NCBI GenBank assembly: GCA_025455065.1
Contig: JALONG010000021.1
Span: forward strand, 1 to 64,000
Length of the DNA: 64,000 nucleotides
Source: Candidatus Kapaibacterium sp.
GTDB taxonomy: Bacteria > Bacteroidota > Ignavibacteria > Kapaibacteriales > UBA4661
Direction: 5' to 3'
Part shown: positions 35,152-42,259 of the stretch, piece by piece
How the letters are laid out: each line of letters opens with the position of its first letter
Numbering within the stretch: the first letter of the stretch is position 1
Made by a program: the position numbers and the translations under genes
The notes under the pieces: generated by a model
The model's input: the letters and a program-made list of their open reading frames with translations, nothing else
What the model was told of the DNA's origin: nothing
Databases searched by the model: none

Positions 35152-36276
35152 TCACTTTGTAGCCTTACTTGCAATCTCCCCAAACAGCGCACGAAATCTG
35201 GGCAGAAATGTGTCAAACGACGGATATTGCTTACGATTGCGCTCATATTCCCCCAAAAGCCCCACCACATCTCGCATCCAGAAGAATCCTGCTTTGTCTT
35301 GTTGTGCAAAATTTTTCTCCACCATGCCGCGAAATTCCTTGCTTTGCATATTGTAGCGGATGCTCACCGCTCTGACAAGTGATTCATAGACAAGATATTG
35401 CGGATTGCCGTAAAATGTGTTTTTCATTTTTTCAAACACCGCCGGAATCGCCAGAAGCCGCACAGCATGAGGCTTCAGAGCCGTACTGTCCATGTCGGCA
35501 AGGTGATTGGCGTAGCAGTGAATGACTTCGTGCAGCATGAGTTGGGTAATCATCGTGTCGTTCAGACGAGTAGGGAAGCCGTTTTGGTCGAATGTTTCGG
35601 CTGCATAAATCGTCGCGGTATGACGGCGACTTTTGTCAAAGTTTACCCGCAAATACGAGCCTTCGCGGATTCCTAAAGCAAGAATGGGAAAATGTTCTTC
35701 GGTTGGTTTTGTGCCGAAAAAGTCCCGAACCCAGCGTGGTTGCAAGGCGGAATGATTCTTACGATAGTGTGCTTCAATGCGTTTGTAATAGGGCATTTGC
35801 GCCGCAAAGAAATCTTCAGCACGGGCTTCATCGTAAAATTGATTCAGTAATTTGACTGTTTCGGGCGTAAGCAGCGCACGATTATCCCAACCGTCCAAGA
35901 CCTCTAAAGGCGCATCAAACCTCACCAGTGAGGAACAACGCGGCATCGGCGACAAATGCACCGCCAACGACGGAATTTCCCACGCGCTGATGTTGCCGTT
36001 GATTGTTTCCAAACTGTCAATAGCAGCCCGAAAATGGCGTAAAAACTGGTGTTCACGGTATGGTGCAAAGTGCTTGTTGATTGCACGAGCGTAGTTCGTA
36101 TTGACAGAATCGGGCACTGCACCTGACTTAGCGAGATGATAAGCGATGGTCAAAAACTCCACGCGCTTGTCAATGCGTGGAATCATCGGCTGTTCAGGAG
36201 TTTGCGCCCTGCTTGCTGCCACAAAGCAACAAAGATTGAGCGCAAGGAATAATGCGGCGTACAGCATTCTTTTCAT
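35152..36276 (-). CDS. DUF4932-like exported putative metalloprotease
   Basis: A 374-residue secreted protein. The ATG at 36276 starts a signal peptide (MKRMLYAALFLALNLCCFVA, cleavage near SRAQ). An HEXXH zincin motif, HEVIH, is at about residues 249-253, followed by a conserved YANHLADMD. The rest (SLAVHLSPMPRCSSLV, FGTKPTEEHFPILALGI) resembles DUF4932 proteins, which are suspected metallopeptidases. Its start codon shares one base with the stop of the GNAT gene (TGATG), so the genes are translationally coupled. Substrate unknown. Confidence 0.75.
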   Translation of the reverse strand: MKRMLYAALFLALNLCCFVAASRAQTPEQPMIPRIDKRVEFLTIAYHLAKSGAVPDSVNTNYARAINKHFAPYREHQFLRHFRAAIDSLETINGNISAWEIPSLAVHLSPMPRCSSLVRFDAPLEVLDGWDNRALLTPETVKLLNQFYDEARAEDFFAAQMPYYKRIEAHYRKNHSALQPRWVRDFFGTKPTEEHFPILALGIREGSYLRVNFDKSRRHTATIYAAETFDQNGFPTRLNDTMITQLMLHEVIHCYANHLADMDSTALKPHAVRLLAIPAVFEKMKNTFYGNPQYLVYESLVRAVSIRYNMQSKEFRGMVEKNFAQQDKAGFFWMRDVVGLLGEYERNRKQYPSFDTFLPRFRALFGEIASKATK

Positions 36277-36761
36277 CACGGTTGAGTGTTGATATTGGTT
36301 TGAATAAATTCCGCAGGAGCAAGATACAACCGACATTTTGCCTTAGAACTCGCACCAATGCGTTGATAAAACGCGATTGCCCGCTCGTTCCAATCCGGCG
36401 TGTGCCATTGAATTTGCTCCAAACCCAGCACTTGTGCGAGTTGTACGACCTGCTGCATGAGCAATTCACCAATACCTCTGCTTCTCGCGTGTGAGCGCAC
36501 ATAAAGACAATCCATATTCAGATAATATGCGGCATCCCACGTTGAAAATTCTTGCATCACTGTCGTATAACCGACGATTTCATCGGCTCTTTGGGCAACG
36601 AAGCAATACAAACGCGGATGCTCACCGAATAAATATTGTGCAAGTTTTTCCGCCTTGCCTTCGGCGGAATAGCTTGCTTTTTCGTATTCGGCGTGTTCGA
36701 CGCAAAGCCTGATGATTTCTTCGATGTCTTGGGGCAAAGCGAGGCGGATGATAGCGGTCAT
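36276..36761 (-). CDS. GNAT family N-acetyltransferase
   Basis: A 161-residue acetyltransferase of the GNAT fold. Starting at MTAIIRLALPQDIEEI (the ATG at 36761; the upstream codon is TTG). Acetyl-CoA binding is expected at the beta-4/alpha-3 region LYVRSHARSRGIGELLMQQVV, whose RSRGIG matches the Q/RxxGxG/A motif. The C-terminal AIAFYQRIGASSKAKC is the usual GNAT ending. Substrate unknown. The stop overlaps the DUF4932-like gene start. Confidence 0.9.
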   Translation of the reverse strand: MTAIIRLALPQDIEEIIRLCVEHAEYEKASYSAEGKAEKLAQYLFGEHPRLYCFVAQRADEIVGYTTVMQEFSTWDAAYYLNMDCLYVRSHARSRGIGELLMQQVVQLAQVLGLEQIQWHTPDWNERAIAFYQRIGASSKAKCRLYLAPAEFIQTNINTQP

Positions 36762-36926
36762 AATAGTCAAGAATAGGTAGAATTTTTGAAAAAGAAAATG
36801 CTTCGATGGCAGAGAGCCAAAGCAGGCTGGATGAAAGAATACGACGTAAAGATACCAGAGAATTCACGATATATGAAGCCAAGTTAAAGACATTTTGAGC
36901 CAAAGCTGCAAACGCATCTGCTTCTA

Positions 36927-37322
36927 TCAACAAGCGCATTGAATCACCCTTTCTCCCACTTTTGCGGAATTTCCTTCAGTCGCATAGCCATCAATTTTCC
37001 ACCACTCAATTCCTCCAATAAGTTCTTTGACGCGAAAGCCTAGTTTGGTCATATTGAGCGCACCTTTAGTGGAACCATTGCAGCCGATACCGTCGCAATA
37101 GACCACATACAGCGTCTCGCGGTCCAAATGCCCTGTCGTATCGGGATTCATAGTACGGTGCGGGATGTTGATTGCACCAGGGATATGCTCTTGTTCGTAG
37201 CCATGCACTTGCCGAGCATCAAGCGGAACGATGTTTTCGCCATTGTTCAAGGCAGTAAACAAATCCGATGGATCCATTTCAAAAGCAAGTTTGTCTTCGT
37301 AGTGTTTGATTTGAGCGTCCAT
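36927..37322 (-). CDS. Rhodanese-like domain protein
   Basis: A 131-residue single-domain rhodanese-like protein. The start MDAQIKHYEDKLAFEMD was chosen over a longer reading. The conserved LDARQVHGYEQEHIPGAINIPHRTM precedes the active-site loop YCDGIGCNGSTKGA, which has two Cys; the first is in the expected catalytic position. Probably a sulfurtransferase or cysteine-dependent sensor. It is divergent from the LysR gene, which may regulate it, and has a good consensus promoter of its own. This layout (LysR + rhodanese) is a plausible regulator-target pair. Confidence 0.9.
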   Translation of the reverse strand: MDAQIKHYEDKLAFEMDPSDLFTALNNGENIVPLDARQVHGYEQEHIPGAINIPHRTMNPDTTGHLDRETLYVVYCDGIGCNGSTKGALNMTKLGFRVKELIGGIEWWKIDGYATEGNSAKVGERVIQCAC

Positions 37323-37366
37323 AAATTTTCTCCAATATGAAAATGAAAAAGGTGATGGTAACGCTA

Positions 37367-37398
37367 CAAATCTACACCGCTCACCGATGCAGCACAAA
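37367..37398 (-). promoter_or_regulatory. Consensus -33/-7 promoter of the rhodanese gene
   Basis: On the minus strand, TTTG (37395-37398), 20 bp, TAGATTTG (37367-37374). It lies in the intergenic region shared with the LysR gene. LysR-type binding there would overlap this promoter. Confidence 0.6.
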
Positions 37399-37469
37399 TG
37401 CGATATTGAACAAGTGTATATGAAAAAAAATCATGCACAAGTGGAGAGTCTTTTCGTTAGTTTTGCGCT

Positions 37470-38357
37470 ATGGAACTACGACATTTACGACTTATCAAAA
37501 TTCTTGCGGAAGAAGGTGGCATTACCAAATCACTGGAACGCCTGTACCTGACACAATCCGCCGTCAGCCATCAGTTGAAAGACATTGAAGAGCGCATCGG
37601 AACAAAGGTGTTTCATCGCGGCAAAAATCAATGGAAACTGACGGAGGAAGGCACTGTACTGTATGCAACGGCGGTGAAAGTCCTAACGGAAGTCGATACA
37701 GCCGTAGCGACTATTCAAGAGATGCGCAATGGGCATCAAGGCACGATACGCCTCAGTATAGAGTGTTACACCACCTACCACTGGCTGCCATCCTTTATGC
37801 GAAAAATGCAGATTTTGTACCCGCGCTTGGATATTCAAATCATCATGGAAGCCACACACAAGCCCTTGCCGAAGCTGCTTGATAAGACGCTCGACCTTGC
37901 CATCACCTCAGACCCCATTGAGGACAAAAATTTGCACTATACCGAACTTTTTACCGATGAAGTGAAAGCTGTAGTAAGCAGGGTACATCCTTGGGCAAAG
38001 AAGAAATACATTTCCCATGGAGATTTTGTTGGGCAAAAACTCATTATCCATTCGTATCCGTTGGAAAGTGTTACCGTTTATCGCCACTTTCTGCAGCAGT
38101 ACGACCAAGAACTTCCTGAGATAACGGCGGTTCCATTAACCGAAGCCACGCTTGAAATCGTCAAAGCTGGCATGGGCATAACGTGTATGCCAGAGTGGGC
38201 GTTAAAACCCTTTTCGCTTTCATCCGACATTTGCTTTGTGAAAATCGGAAAAAAAGGGCTGAGTCGAACACATTTTGCTGCGATTCGTACGGAAGACAAA
38301 TCAAAGAAACATCTGCTCGATTTTATCGAAAACCTCAAAGAAGAAATGACGCAATAA
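37470..38357 (+). CDS. LysR family transcriptional regulator
   Basis: A 295-residue LysR-type regulator. The N-terminal winged helix (LYLTQSAVSHQLKDIEERIGTKVFHR, about 24-49) is followed by a substrate-binding domain (about 90-290). The MetR-like pattern HLRLIKILAEEGGITKSLERL and CMPEWALKPF suggest a methionine/homocysteine-type regulator, but this is only a resemblance. It is divergent from the rhodanese gene, sharing about 145 bp. A TAGTTTTG sequence at 37458-37465, 4 bp before the ATG, could be a -7 box of a leaderless transcript, with no clear -33. Confidence 0.9.
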   Translation: MELRHLRLIKILAEEGGITKSLERLYLTQSAVSHQLKDIEERIGTKVFHRGKNQWKLTEEGTVLYATAVKVLTEVDTAVATIQEMRNGHQGTIRLSIECYTTYHWLPSFMRKMQILYPRLDIQIIMEATHKPLPKLLDKTLDLAITSDPIEDKNLHYTELFTDEVKAVVSRVHPWAKKKYISHGDFVGQKLIIHSYPLESVTVYRHFLQQYDQELPEITAVPLTEATLEIVKAGMGITCMPEWALKPFSLSSDICFVKIGKKGLSRTHFAAIRTEDKSKKHLLDFIENLKEEMTQ

Positions 38358-38371
38358 TCCCAGAGAATGCA

Positions 38372-38866
38372 TCAAACATCGTCGTTGAAAGAAGCGTTCA
38401 AATAGCCCTCTACATCTGGCTTTCCAGCTTGTTTCAAAATGTGTTCCACCCACGCTTCGCGCTCAAACCATATCACCGCTAATTCCCACACACACGTCAT
38501 CATGCCGCCGCCGGAGAAAAGCGTGAATTCATCGGGCTTGGCGAAGGTGGAAAGATAAACGTGGTTTTGGAGCATATTCTCGTCAATCCACCAGTTGATG
38601 ATAGCGAAATAGCCTTCTTTGCCTTCATGCAAAATCAAGGTGGCGATGTTGTAGGTTTGAAGCGCATAGTTGCGGCTTTCAGCCAGCCATACGGGAAGGT
38701 GCTTTTTGGCGTGTTCGAGAAGCGCTGCCATGTCGCTGGGCTGGAACTCGCTTCGCACCGAGATTCCGTAGAGTTTTATTTGCCACGTGCCATTCTGAGC
38801 GTCGCTATGCGTGTGAATGCCCAGAAACCTGATGGGGCGCGGCTTGTAGGGGTGGAGGATAGTCAT
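38372..38866 (-). CDS. Hypothetical protein, whose 5' end is duplicated nearby
   Basis: A 164-residue protein without a recognised family. It starts MTILHPYKPRPIRFLGIHTH, and has an aromatic/acidic C-terminal half (FAIINWWIDENMLQNHVYL, ELAVIWFEREAWVEHILKQAG). No signal peptide or membrane segment. A 115-bp copy of its 5' end lies at 40025-40139 in the same orientation, with 3 differences, and the two-gene operon at 39021-39904 lies between the copies. It converges with the LysR gene (14-bp gap). Confidence 0.75.
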   Translation of the reverse strand: MTILHPYKPRPIRFLGIHTHSDAQNGTWQIKLYGISVRSEFQPSDMAALLEHAKKHLPVWLAESRNYALQTYNIATLILHEGKEGYFAIINWWIDENMLQNHVYLSTFAKPDEFTLFSGGGMMTCVWELAVIWFEREAWVEHILKQAGKPDVEGYLNASFNDDV

Positions 38867-39020
38867 GGAATTCAAAAGTGCAAAATGGTAAAAACTTGTA
38901 TCTTGATAGATTTTTTCGTAATTTTTGTACGATGACTGTGTTGCTATGAACCAAGCAATGGTGAAGCCTCAAACGGTTTTATAGCACCAAATTTTTCTCT
39001 TTATCATTATCATTTCTACG

Positions 39021-39281
39021 GTGATTTGTATGGCTAAAACAGGTGCTTCTTCCGATTTAGCAGCAGAATTTCGCAAAGCTGCAATGACCAATCATGGTTA
39101 TATTCATGTTGTTCCAAGTAAGAGCGGCTGGTCTGTTAAAAAAGAAGGCTCTCTTAAATCCAGTGCAGTGAGAAAGACAAAAGAAGAAGCCGTACAAGTC
39201 GCTCGTAATCTACAATCTGGGACAAGAATTATTGTTCACAAAAAAGATGGTACAATTCATACCAATACCGCAAAAAAATGA
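39021..39281 (+). CDS. DUF2188 domain protein
   Basis: An 86-residue basic protein. Residues about 22-83 match DUF2188 (HVVPSKSGWSVKKEGSLKSSAVRKTKEEAVQVARNL...RIIVHKKDGTIHT), a small alpha/beta fold. The N-terminal 20 residues (MAKTGASSDLAAEFRKAAMTN) are alpha-helical and polar. Its stop overlaps the next gene by 4 bp (ATGA), so the two are translationally coupled. The pair is A/T-rich compared with flanking genes and lies between 115-bp direct repeats. It may be a partner, sensor or inhibitor of the next product; that is inferred from the pairing only. Confidence 0.85.
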   Translation: MICMAKTGASSDLAAEFRKAAMTNHGYIHVVPSKSGWSVKKEGSLKSSAVRKTKEEAVQVARNLQSGTRIIVHKKDGTIHTNTAKK

Positions 39282-39904
39282 TGCACTCAGAGAATGTCTT
39301 CATCAACTGTCCATTTGACAACGACTATTTTCCATTACTCAAATCATTGCTTTTTACCCTTATTTATCTTGATTTCAAGCCAAAAATTTCTGAGACACGA
39401 GATTCTGGTGAAATTCGCCTCAAAAAAATACAACAACTTATGTCTGTATCGCAATACTCAATTCATGACCTATCACGTATGGATCCCATCAAGAAGAAAG
39501 AGTATCCGCGCTTTAATATGCCTTTTGAATGTGGTATTGACTTTGGTCTGAAGATGTCTGATGAAGCAAAGTATGGTGAGAAAAAATTCTTGATTCTCGA
39601 AAAAGAAGCTCACCGTTATCAAAAAGTAATTTCCGATATTTCTGGCAATGATATTTATGCTCATCATAACGAGTCGGAGCAAATTGTCAAAGCCGTACGC
39701 GATTGGTTTCGTACCATGAACGATAATGTGGAAGACTATAAGACAATTTGGCTTGCCTACAATGAATTTACGGTATTTTATCAGCAAATTCTTACTCAAA
39801 AAGGGCATAATCCCAACGACATTCATGCCCTTACGTTTAGTGATATTATCACTTCTATGCAGAATTGGACACAAGTAAAAAAAGAGAATTATTCTTCAAA
39901 ATAA
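39278..39904 (+). CDS. TIR/nucleoside-deoxyribosyltransferase-like putative effector
   Basis: A 208-residue cytosolic protein of a family usually annotated as hypothetical. The opening VFINCPFDNDY (7-17), DSGEIR (42-47), SQYSIHDLSR (58-67), RFNMPFECGIDFG (78-90) and KKFLILEK (102-109) follow the order seen in the TIR/nucleoside-deoxyribosyltransferase (DRHyd-like) fold. Glu 84 in the MPFECG segment lies where these enzymes keep a catalytic Glu. A C-terminal alpha-helical extension (about 130-208) is extra. NAD- or nucleotide-cleaving activity is possible by analogy with TIR defence effectors; nothing here proves it. Double ATG start; 4-bp overlap with the DUF2188 gene. Possible DNA-defence role. 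Confidence 0.7.
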   Translation: MMHSENVFINCPFDNDYFPLLKSLLFTLIYLDFKPKISETRDSGEIRLKKIQQLMSVSQYSIHDLSRMDPIKKKEYPRFNMPFECGIDFGLKMSDEAKYGEKKFLILEKEAHRYQKVISDISGNDIYAHHNESEQIVKAVRDWFRTMNDNVEDYKTIWLAYNEFTVFYQQILTQKGHNPNDIHALTFSDIITSMQNWTQVKKENYSSK

Positions 39905-40024
39905 TTCATTACTTCCCTCCCTGCCCCTTCTTCGCCGTCTCCTTAAACTGAGCCTCATATCCCTTCCGTGCCGTAAATTCGCCATTGCTTATTGCAGTGT
40001 TTCCGATGTTGAGCTAAAATCCGT

Positions 40025-40139
40025 TTCGCACCGAGATTCCGTAGAGTTTTATTTGCCACGTGCCATTCTGAGCGTCGCTGTGCGTGTGAATGCCCAGAAA
40101 CCTGATGGGACGAGGCTTGTAGGGGTGGAGGATAGTCAT
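40025..40139 (-). pseudogene. Duplicated 5' fragment of the 38372-38866 gene
   Basis: 115 bp matching 38752-38866 with three differences, encoding the first 38 residues (MTILHPYKPRPIRFLGIHTH...) and then stopping within three residues (NGF, stop). An in-frame extension runs into 15-bp GGTCATT repeats at 40137-40187. It is read as a truncated copy, not a functional gene. Confidence 0.85.
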
Positions 40140-40187
40140 TGGTGGATTGGTCATTGGTACATTCGTCATTGGTGGATTGGTCATTGC
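40137..40187 (-). repeat. 15-bp GGTGGATTGGTCATT tandem repeat
   Basis: About 3.5 units of a 15-bp repeat (GGTGGATTGGTCATT / GGTACATTCGTCATT), directly upstream of the truncated gene copy and downstream of the DJ-1 gene. Related to the 6.1-kb and 28-kb arrays. Confidence 0.85.
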
Positions 40188-40201
40188 CGTAATCTCTGCG
40201 T

Positions 40202-40786
40202 TCATTCCTCCCTCCTGTACTCCATATACTTCGCCGTACCCCGCGCCACATCTTCTCCGCAGAGTATTTCCACCACGTGAAACGACAAATCAATTCCTGC
40301 CGAAATCCCACCGGAGGTGAATATTTTTCCCGCTTGCACAAATCGCTTTTCCGGCTGCGGAACGCCTAATGGTGCGATTTCTGCGAGATGCGGATACACT
40401 TCGTGATGTGTGCAATACGGCTTGCCATCCAGCAAACCCAACGCGCCCAGTAACCGTGCGCCGGAGTAGATAGAAAGCGTGAGTTCGGTGTTCTCCGTCG
40501 TTGTTTTGATCCACGACAAAACCTCTACATCCCCCATCACAGCTCGTGTTCCAGAGCCACCGGCAATAATCAGAATGTCCACTTTGGGGCAGGACGCAAA
40601 ATCCGCATCGGGATTCACCGACAAGCCATTGACCGCACGGACAGGTTTCTTGTCTTTTGCTACGGTAAAAACGTTGAAAAGCTCGTGATTACTGAGTTCA
40701 GAGGTAACAGAGAATACTTCAAAAGGTCCGGCGAAATCCAGAACCTCCGCGTCGTCGAAAATGAAAATGGCGATGTTTTTTTTCAT
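40202..40786 (-). CDS. DJ-1/PfpI family protein lacking the nucleophile Cys
   Basis: A 194-residue DJ-1/PfpI protein, close to the N-terminal domain of GlxA-type regulators and isonitrile hydratases. AIFIFDDAEVLDFAGPFEVF (6-25) and ILIIAGGSGT are conserved. The nucleophile elbow, normally SVCTGALLL, reads LSIYSGARLLGALGLLDGK: Tyr 107 replaces Cys. Enzyme activity of the usual kind is therefore unlikely; a binding or regulatory role is possible. Divergent from the AraC gene at 40917. Downstream lie the 15-bp repeats and the truncated gene copy. Confidence 0.85.
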   Translation of the reverse strand: MKKNIAIFIFDDAEVLDFAGPFEVFSVTSELSNHELFNVFTVAKDKKPVRAVNGLSVNPDADFASCPKVDILIIAGGSGTRAVMGDVEVLSWIKTTTENTELTLSIYSGARLLGALGLLDGKPYCTHHEVYPHLAEIAPLGVPQPEKRFVQAGKIFTSGGISAGIDLSFHVVEILCGEDVARGTAKYMEYRREE

Positions 40787-40916
40787 GGTTTGAGTAAAGA
40801 TTTGGTGATGAAATAAGGTTGTTTACAACGGTAAAAATTTCTATTTTCTATAGACTTGATAACCGAAATCCAGTATTTATGAGCTTTAGGAACGATATTG
40901 TACAATAAGGCGCACT

Positions 40917-41759
40917 ATGACTGTCCGCAAACATATCCCCAAAGAACCGCTTCAAAACTACGTTGAGAGCATTCTTTATCTTGCAGGAAACAACATCGGT
41001 GCGGGCTTGCCAAAAACAAACATGAGTTTGGTTTTTAACCTTGGCGACAGCTTTAAGCTCTTTACTGATCATACGTTTACATCGTTTACTGATTACAAAC
41101 AATACTGGTTAGCGGGCTTGCAAGTGCAGCCCCGTTTTGTGGAAAGCTATGGACAAAGCTCAATGATTGTCGTACAATTCCGCACCATTGGGGCATATAT
41201 GCTGCTCGGCGAGGCATTGCATCAATTTTCCAATGAGTATATCCCACTTGACGCTGTTTTTTGCCCGCGTGATGCTGAGGAAACATGGCTGCAACTGAAG
41301 GAAACATCAGCAGTTGAGGTAAAATTTCTCATTACGGAAAACTTTTTATATCGAAAACTTCTCACCGCCCAAACACCTCATCAAGACTTGCTTCAGTCCA
41401 TCAATACATTTCTCCAAAAACCTTCCAATGCGCCTATTGAAGCTATTTGTAGCGAATACGATATTTCGCGGAAGCACCTCAATCACCTTTTCAAAGAATA
41501 TGTCGGCGTTTCACCGAAATTCTTGTCCTCGCTGCACCGTTTACAGCGCATTTTGATGGCAATGAGTACCGCCAAACCTGATAAACTCACGGAATTTTCT
41601 TATGATTGGGAATATTTTGACCAAGCCCATTTCAACAATGATTTTAAGCGGTTTACAGGCGTAACGCCTACCGAATATGTCAAACTCGTGCAAACAATCC
41701 CCAGCCTCCGCATTATTCCTCATTTCATTCCAAAACATTTTTCTGAAGAAGCTGGGTAA
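40917..41759 (+). CDS. AraC family transcriptional regulator
   Basis: A 280-residue AraC-type regulator. A DUF6597-like N-terminal ligand domain (about 1-160; YVESILYLAGNNIGAGLPKTNMSLVFNLGD, YWLAGLQVQP) is followed by a helix-turn-helix pair (about 165-265; ICSEYDISRKHLNHLFKEYVGVSPKFLSSLHRLQ and YFDQAHFNNDFKRFTGVTPTEYV). The start ATG at 40917 lies 130 bp from the divergent DJ-1 gene. It may regulate that gene or the membrane gene that follows at 41843. Confidence 0.92.
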   Translation: MTVRKHIPKEPLQNYVESILYLAGNNIGAGLPKTNMSLVFNLGDSFKLFTDHTFTSFTDYKQYWLAGLQVQPRFVESYGQSSMIVVQFRTIGAYMLLGEALHQFSNEYIPLDAVFCPRDAEETWLQLKETSAVEVKFLITENFLYRKLLTAQTPHQDLLQSINTFLQKPSNAPIEAICSEYDISRKHLNHLFKEYVGVSPKFLSSLHRLQRILMAMSTAKPDKLTEFSYDWEYFDQAHFNNDFKRFTGVTPTEYVKLVQTIPSLRIIPHFIPKHFSEEAG

Positions 41760-41842
41760 CATTTTTCCAATGTTCTAGCAGAAAAGTAGTGCATTTTTGC
41801 GGTGTAATTGTCAGATTGTTCAAATTCTTTTACCGCAAAACC

Positions 41843-42256
41843 ATGATAAAATCTACTCTTTCCGTGCTTGCAGGTCTTGCTGCGGCAATCGCCATCTTCC
41901 TCATCGGCGAGCAGATAAATCATTCGCTCTACCCCACACCGACAGGCTTCGACTTCAGCAATACTGCCGCCGTCAAGACATTTTACGATAATCAACCGCT
42001 TGCATACTGGCTTATCGCCCTGCTTGTCTGGGCGATTGGCTCTTTTGCTTGTGGCGCGATTATCAAACTCATCAGCAAAAGTGAGAAAATCCTTCTTCCA
42101 CTCGTTGCAGGCGGCATTCTGACTGCCTCCGGCGTTGCTAATATTTTCTCCCTGCCGCAACCGATGTGGTTTACGGTCATTGGTTTACTGCTCTTTTTGC
42201 CTTCGGTGTACTTGGGCTTTCGTTTGGTTGGCAAAAACGGTTTACAGGCAGCATAA
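41843..42256 (+). CDS. Four-helix membrane protein, unknown function
   Basis: A 137-residue membrane protein with four hydrophobic segments (about 5-23, 51-72, 82-100, 105-127). The start MIKSTLSVLAGLAAAIAIFL is chosen; an in-frame upstream reading adds 18 residues. A conserved-looking loop, YPTPTGFDFSNTAAVKTFYD, lies between helices 1 and 2. No family was recognised. It follows the AraC gene by 83 bp and converges with the M1-like gene (3-bp gap between stops). Confidence 0.75.
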   Translation: MIKSTLSVLAGLAAAIAIFLIGEQINHSLYPTPTGFDFSNTAAVKTFYDNQPLAYWLIALLVWAIGSFACGAIIKLISKSEKILLPLVAGGILTASGVANIFSLPQPMWFTVIGLLLFLPSVYLGFRLVGKNGLQAA

Positions 42257-42259
42257 AAC

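Noticed and set aside
40014-40205. 63-residue ORF as a real short gene
   Set aside because: Its N-terminus is repeat-encoded and its body is a truncated copy of the 38372-38866 gene; treated as a gene remnant.
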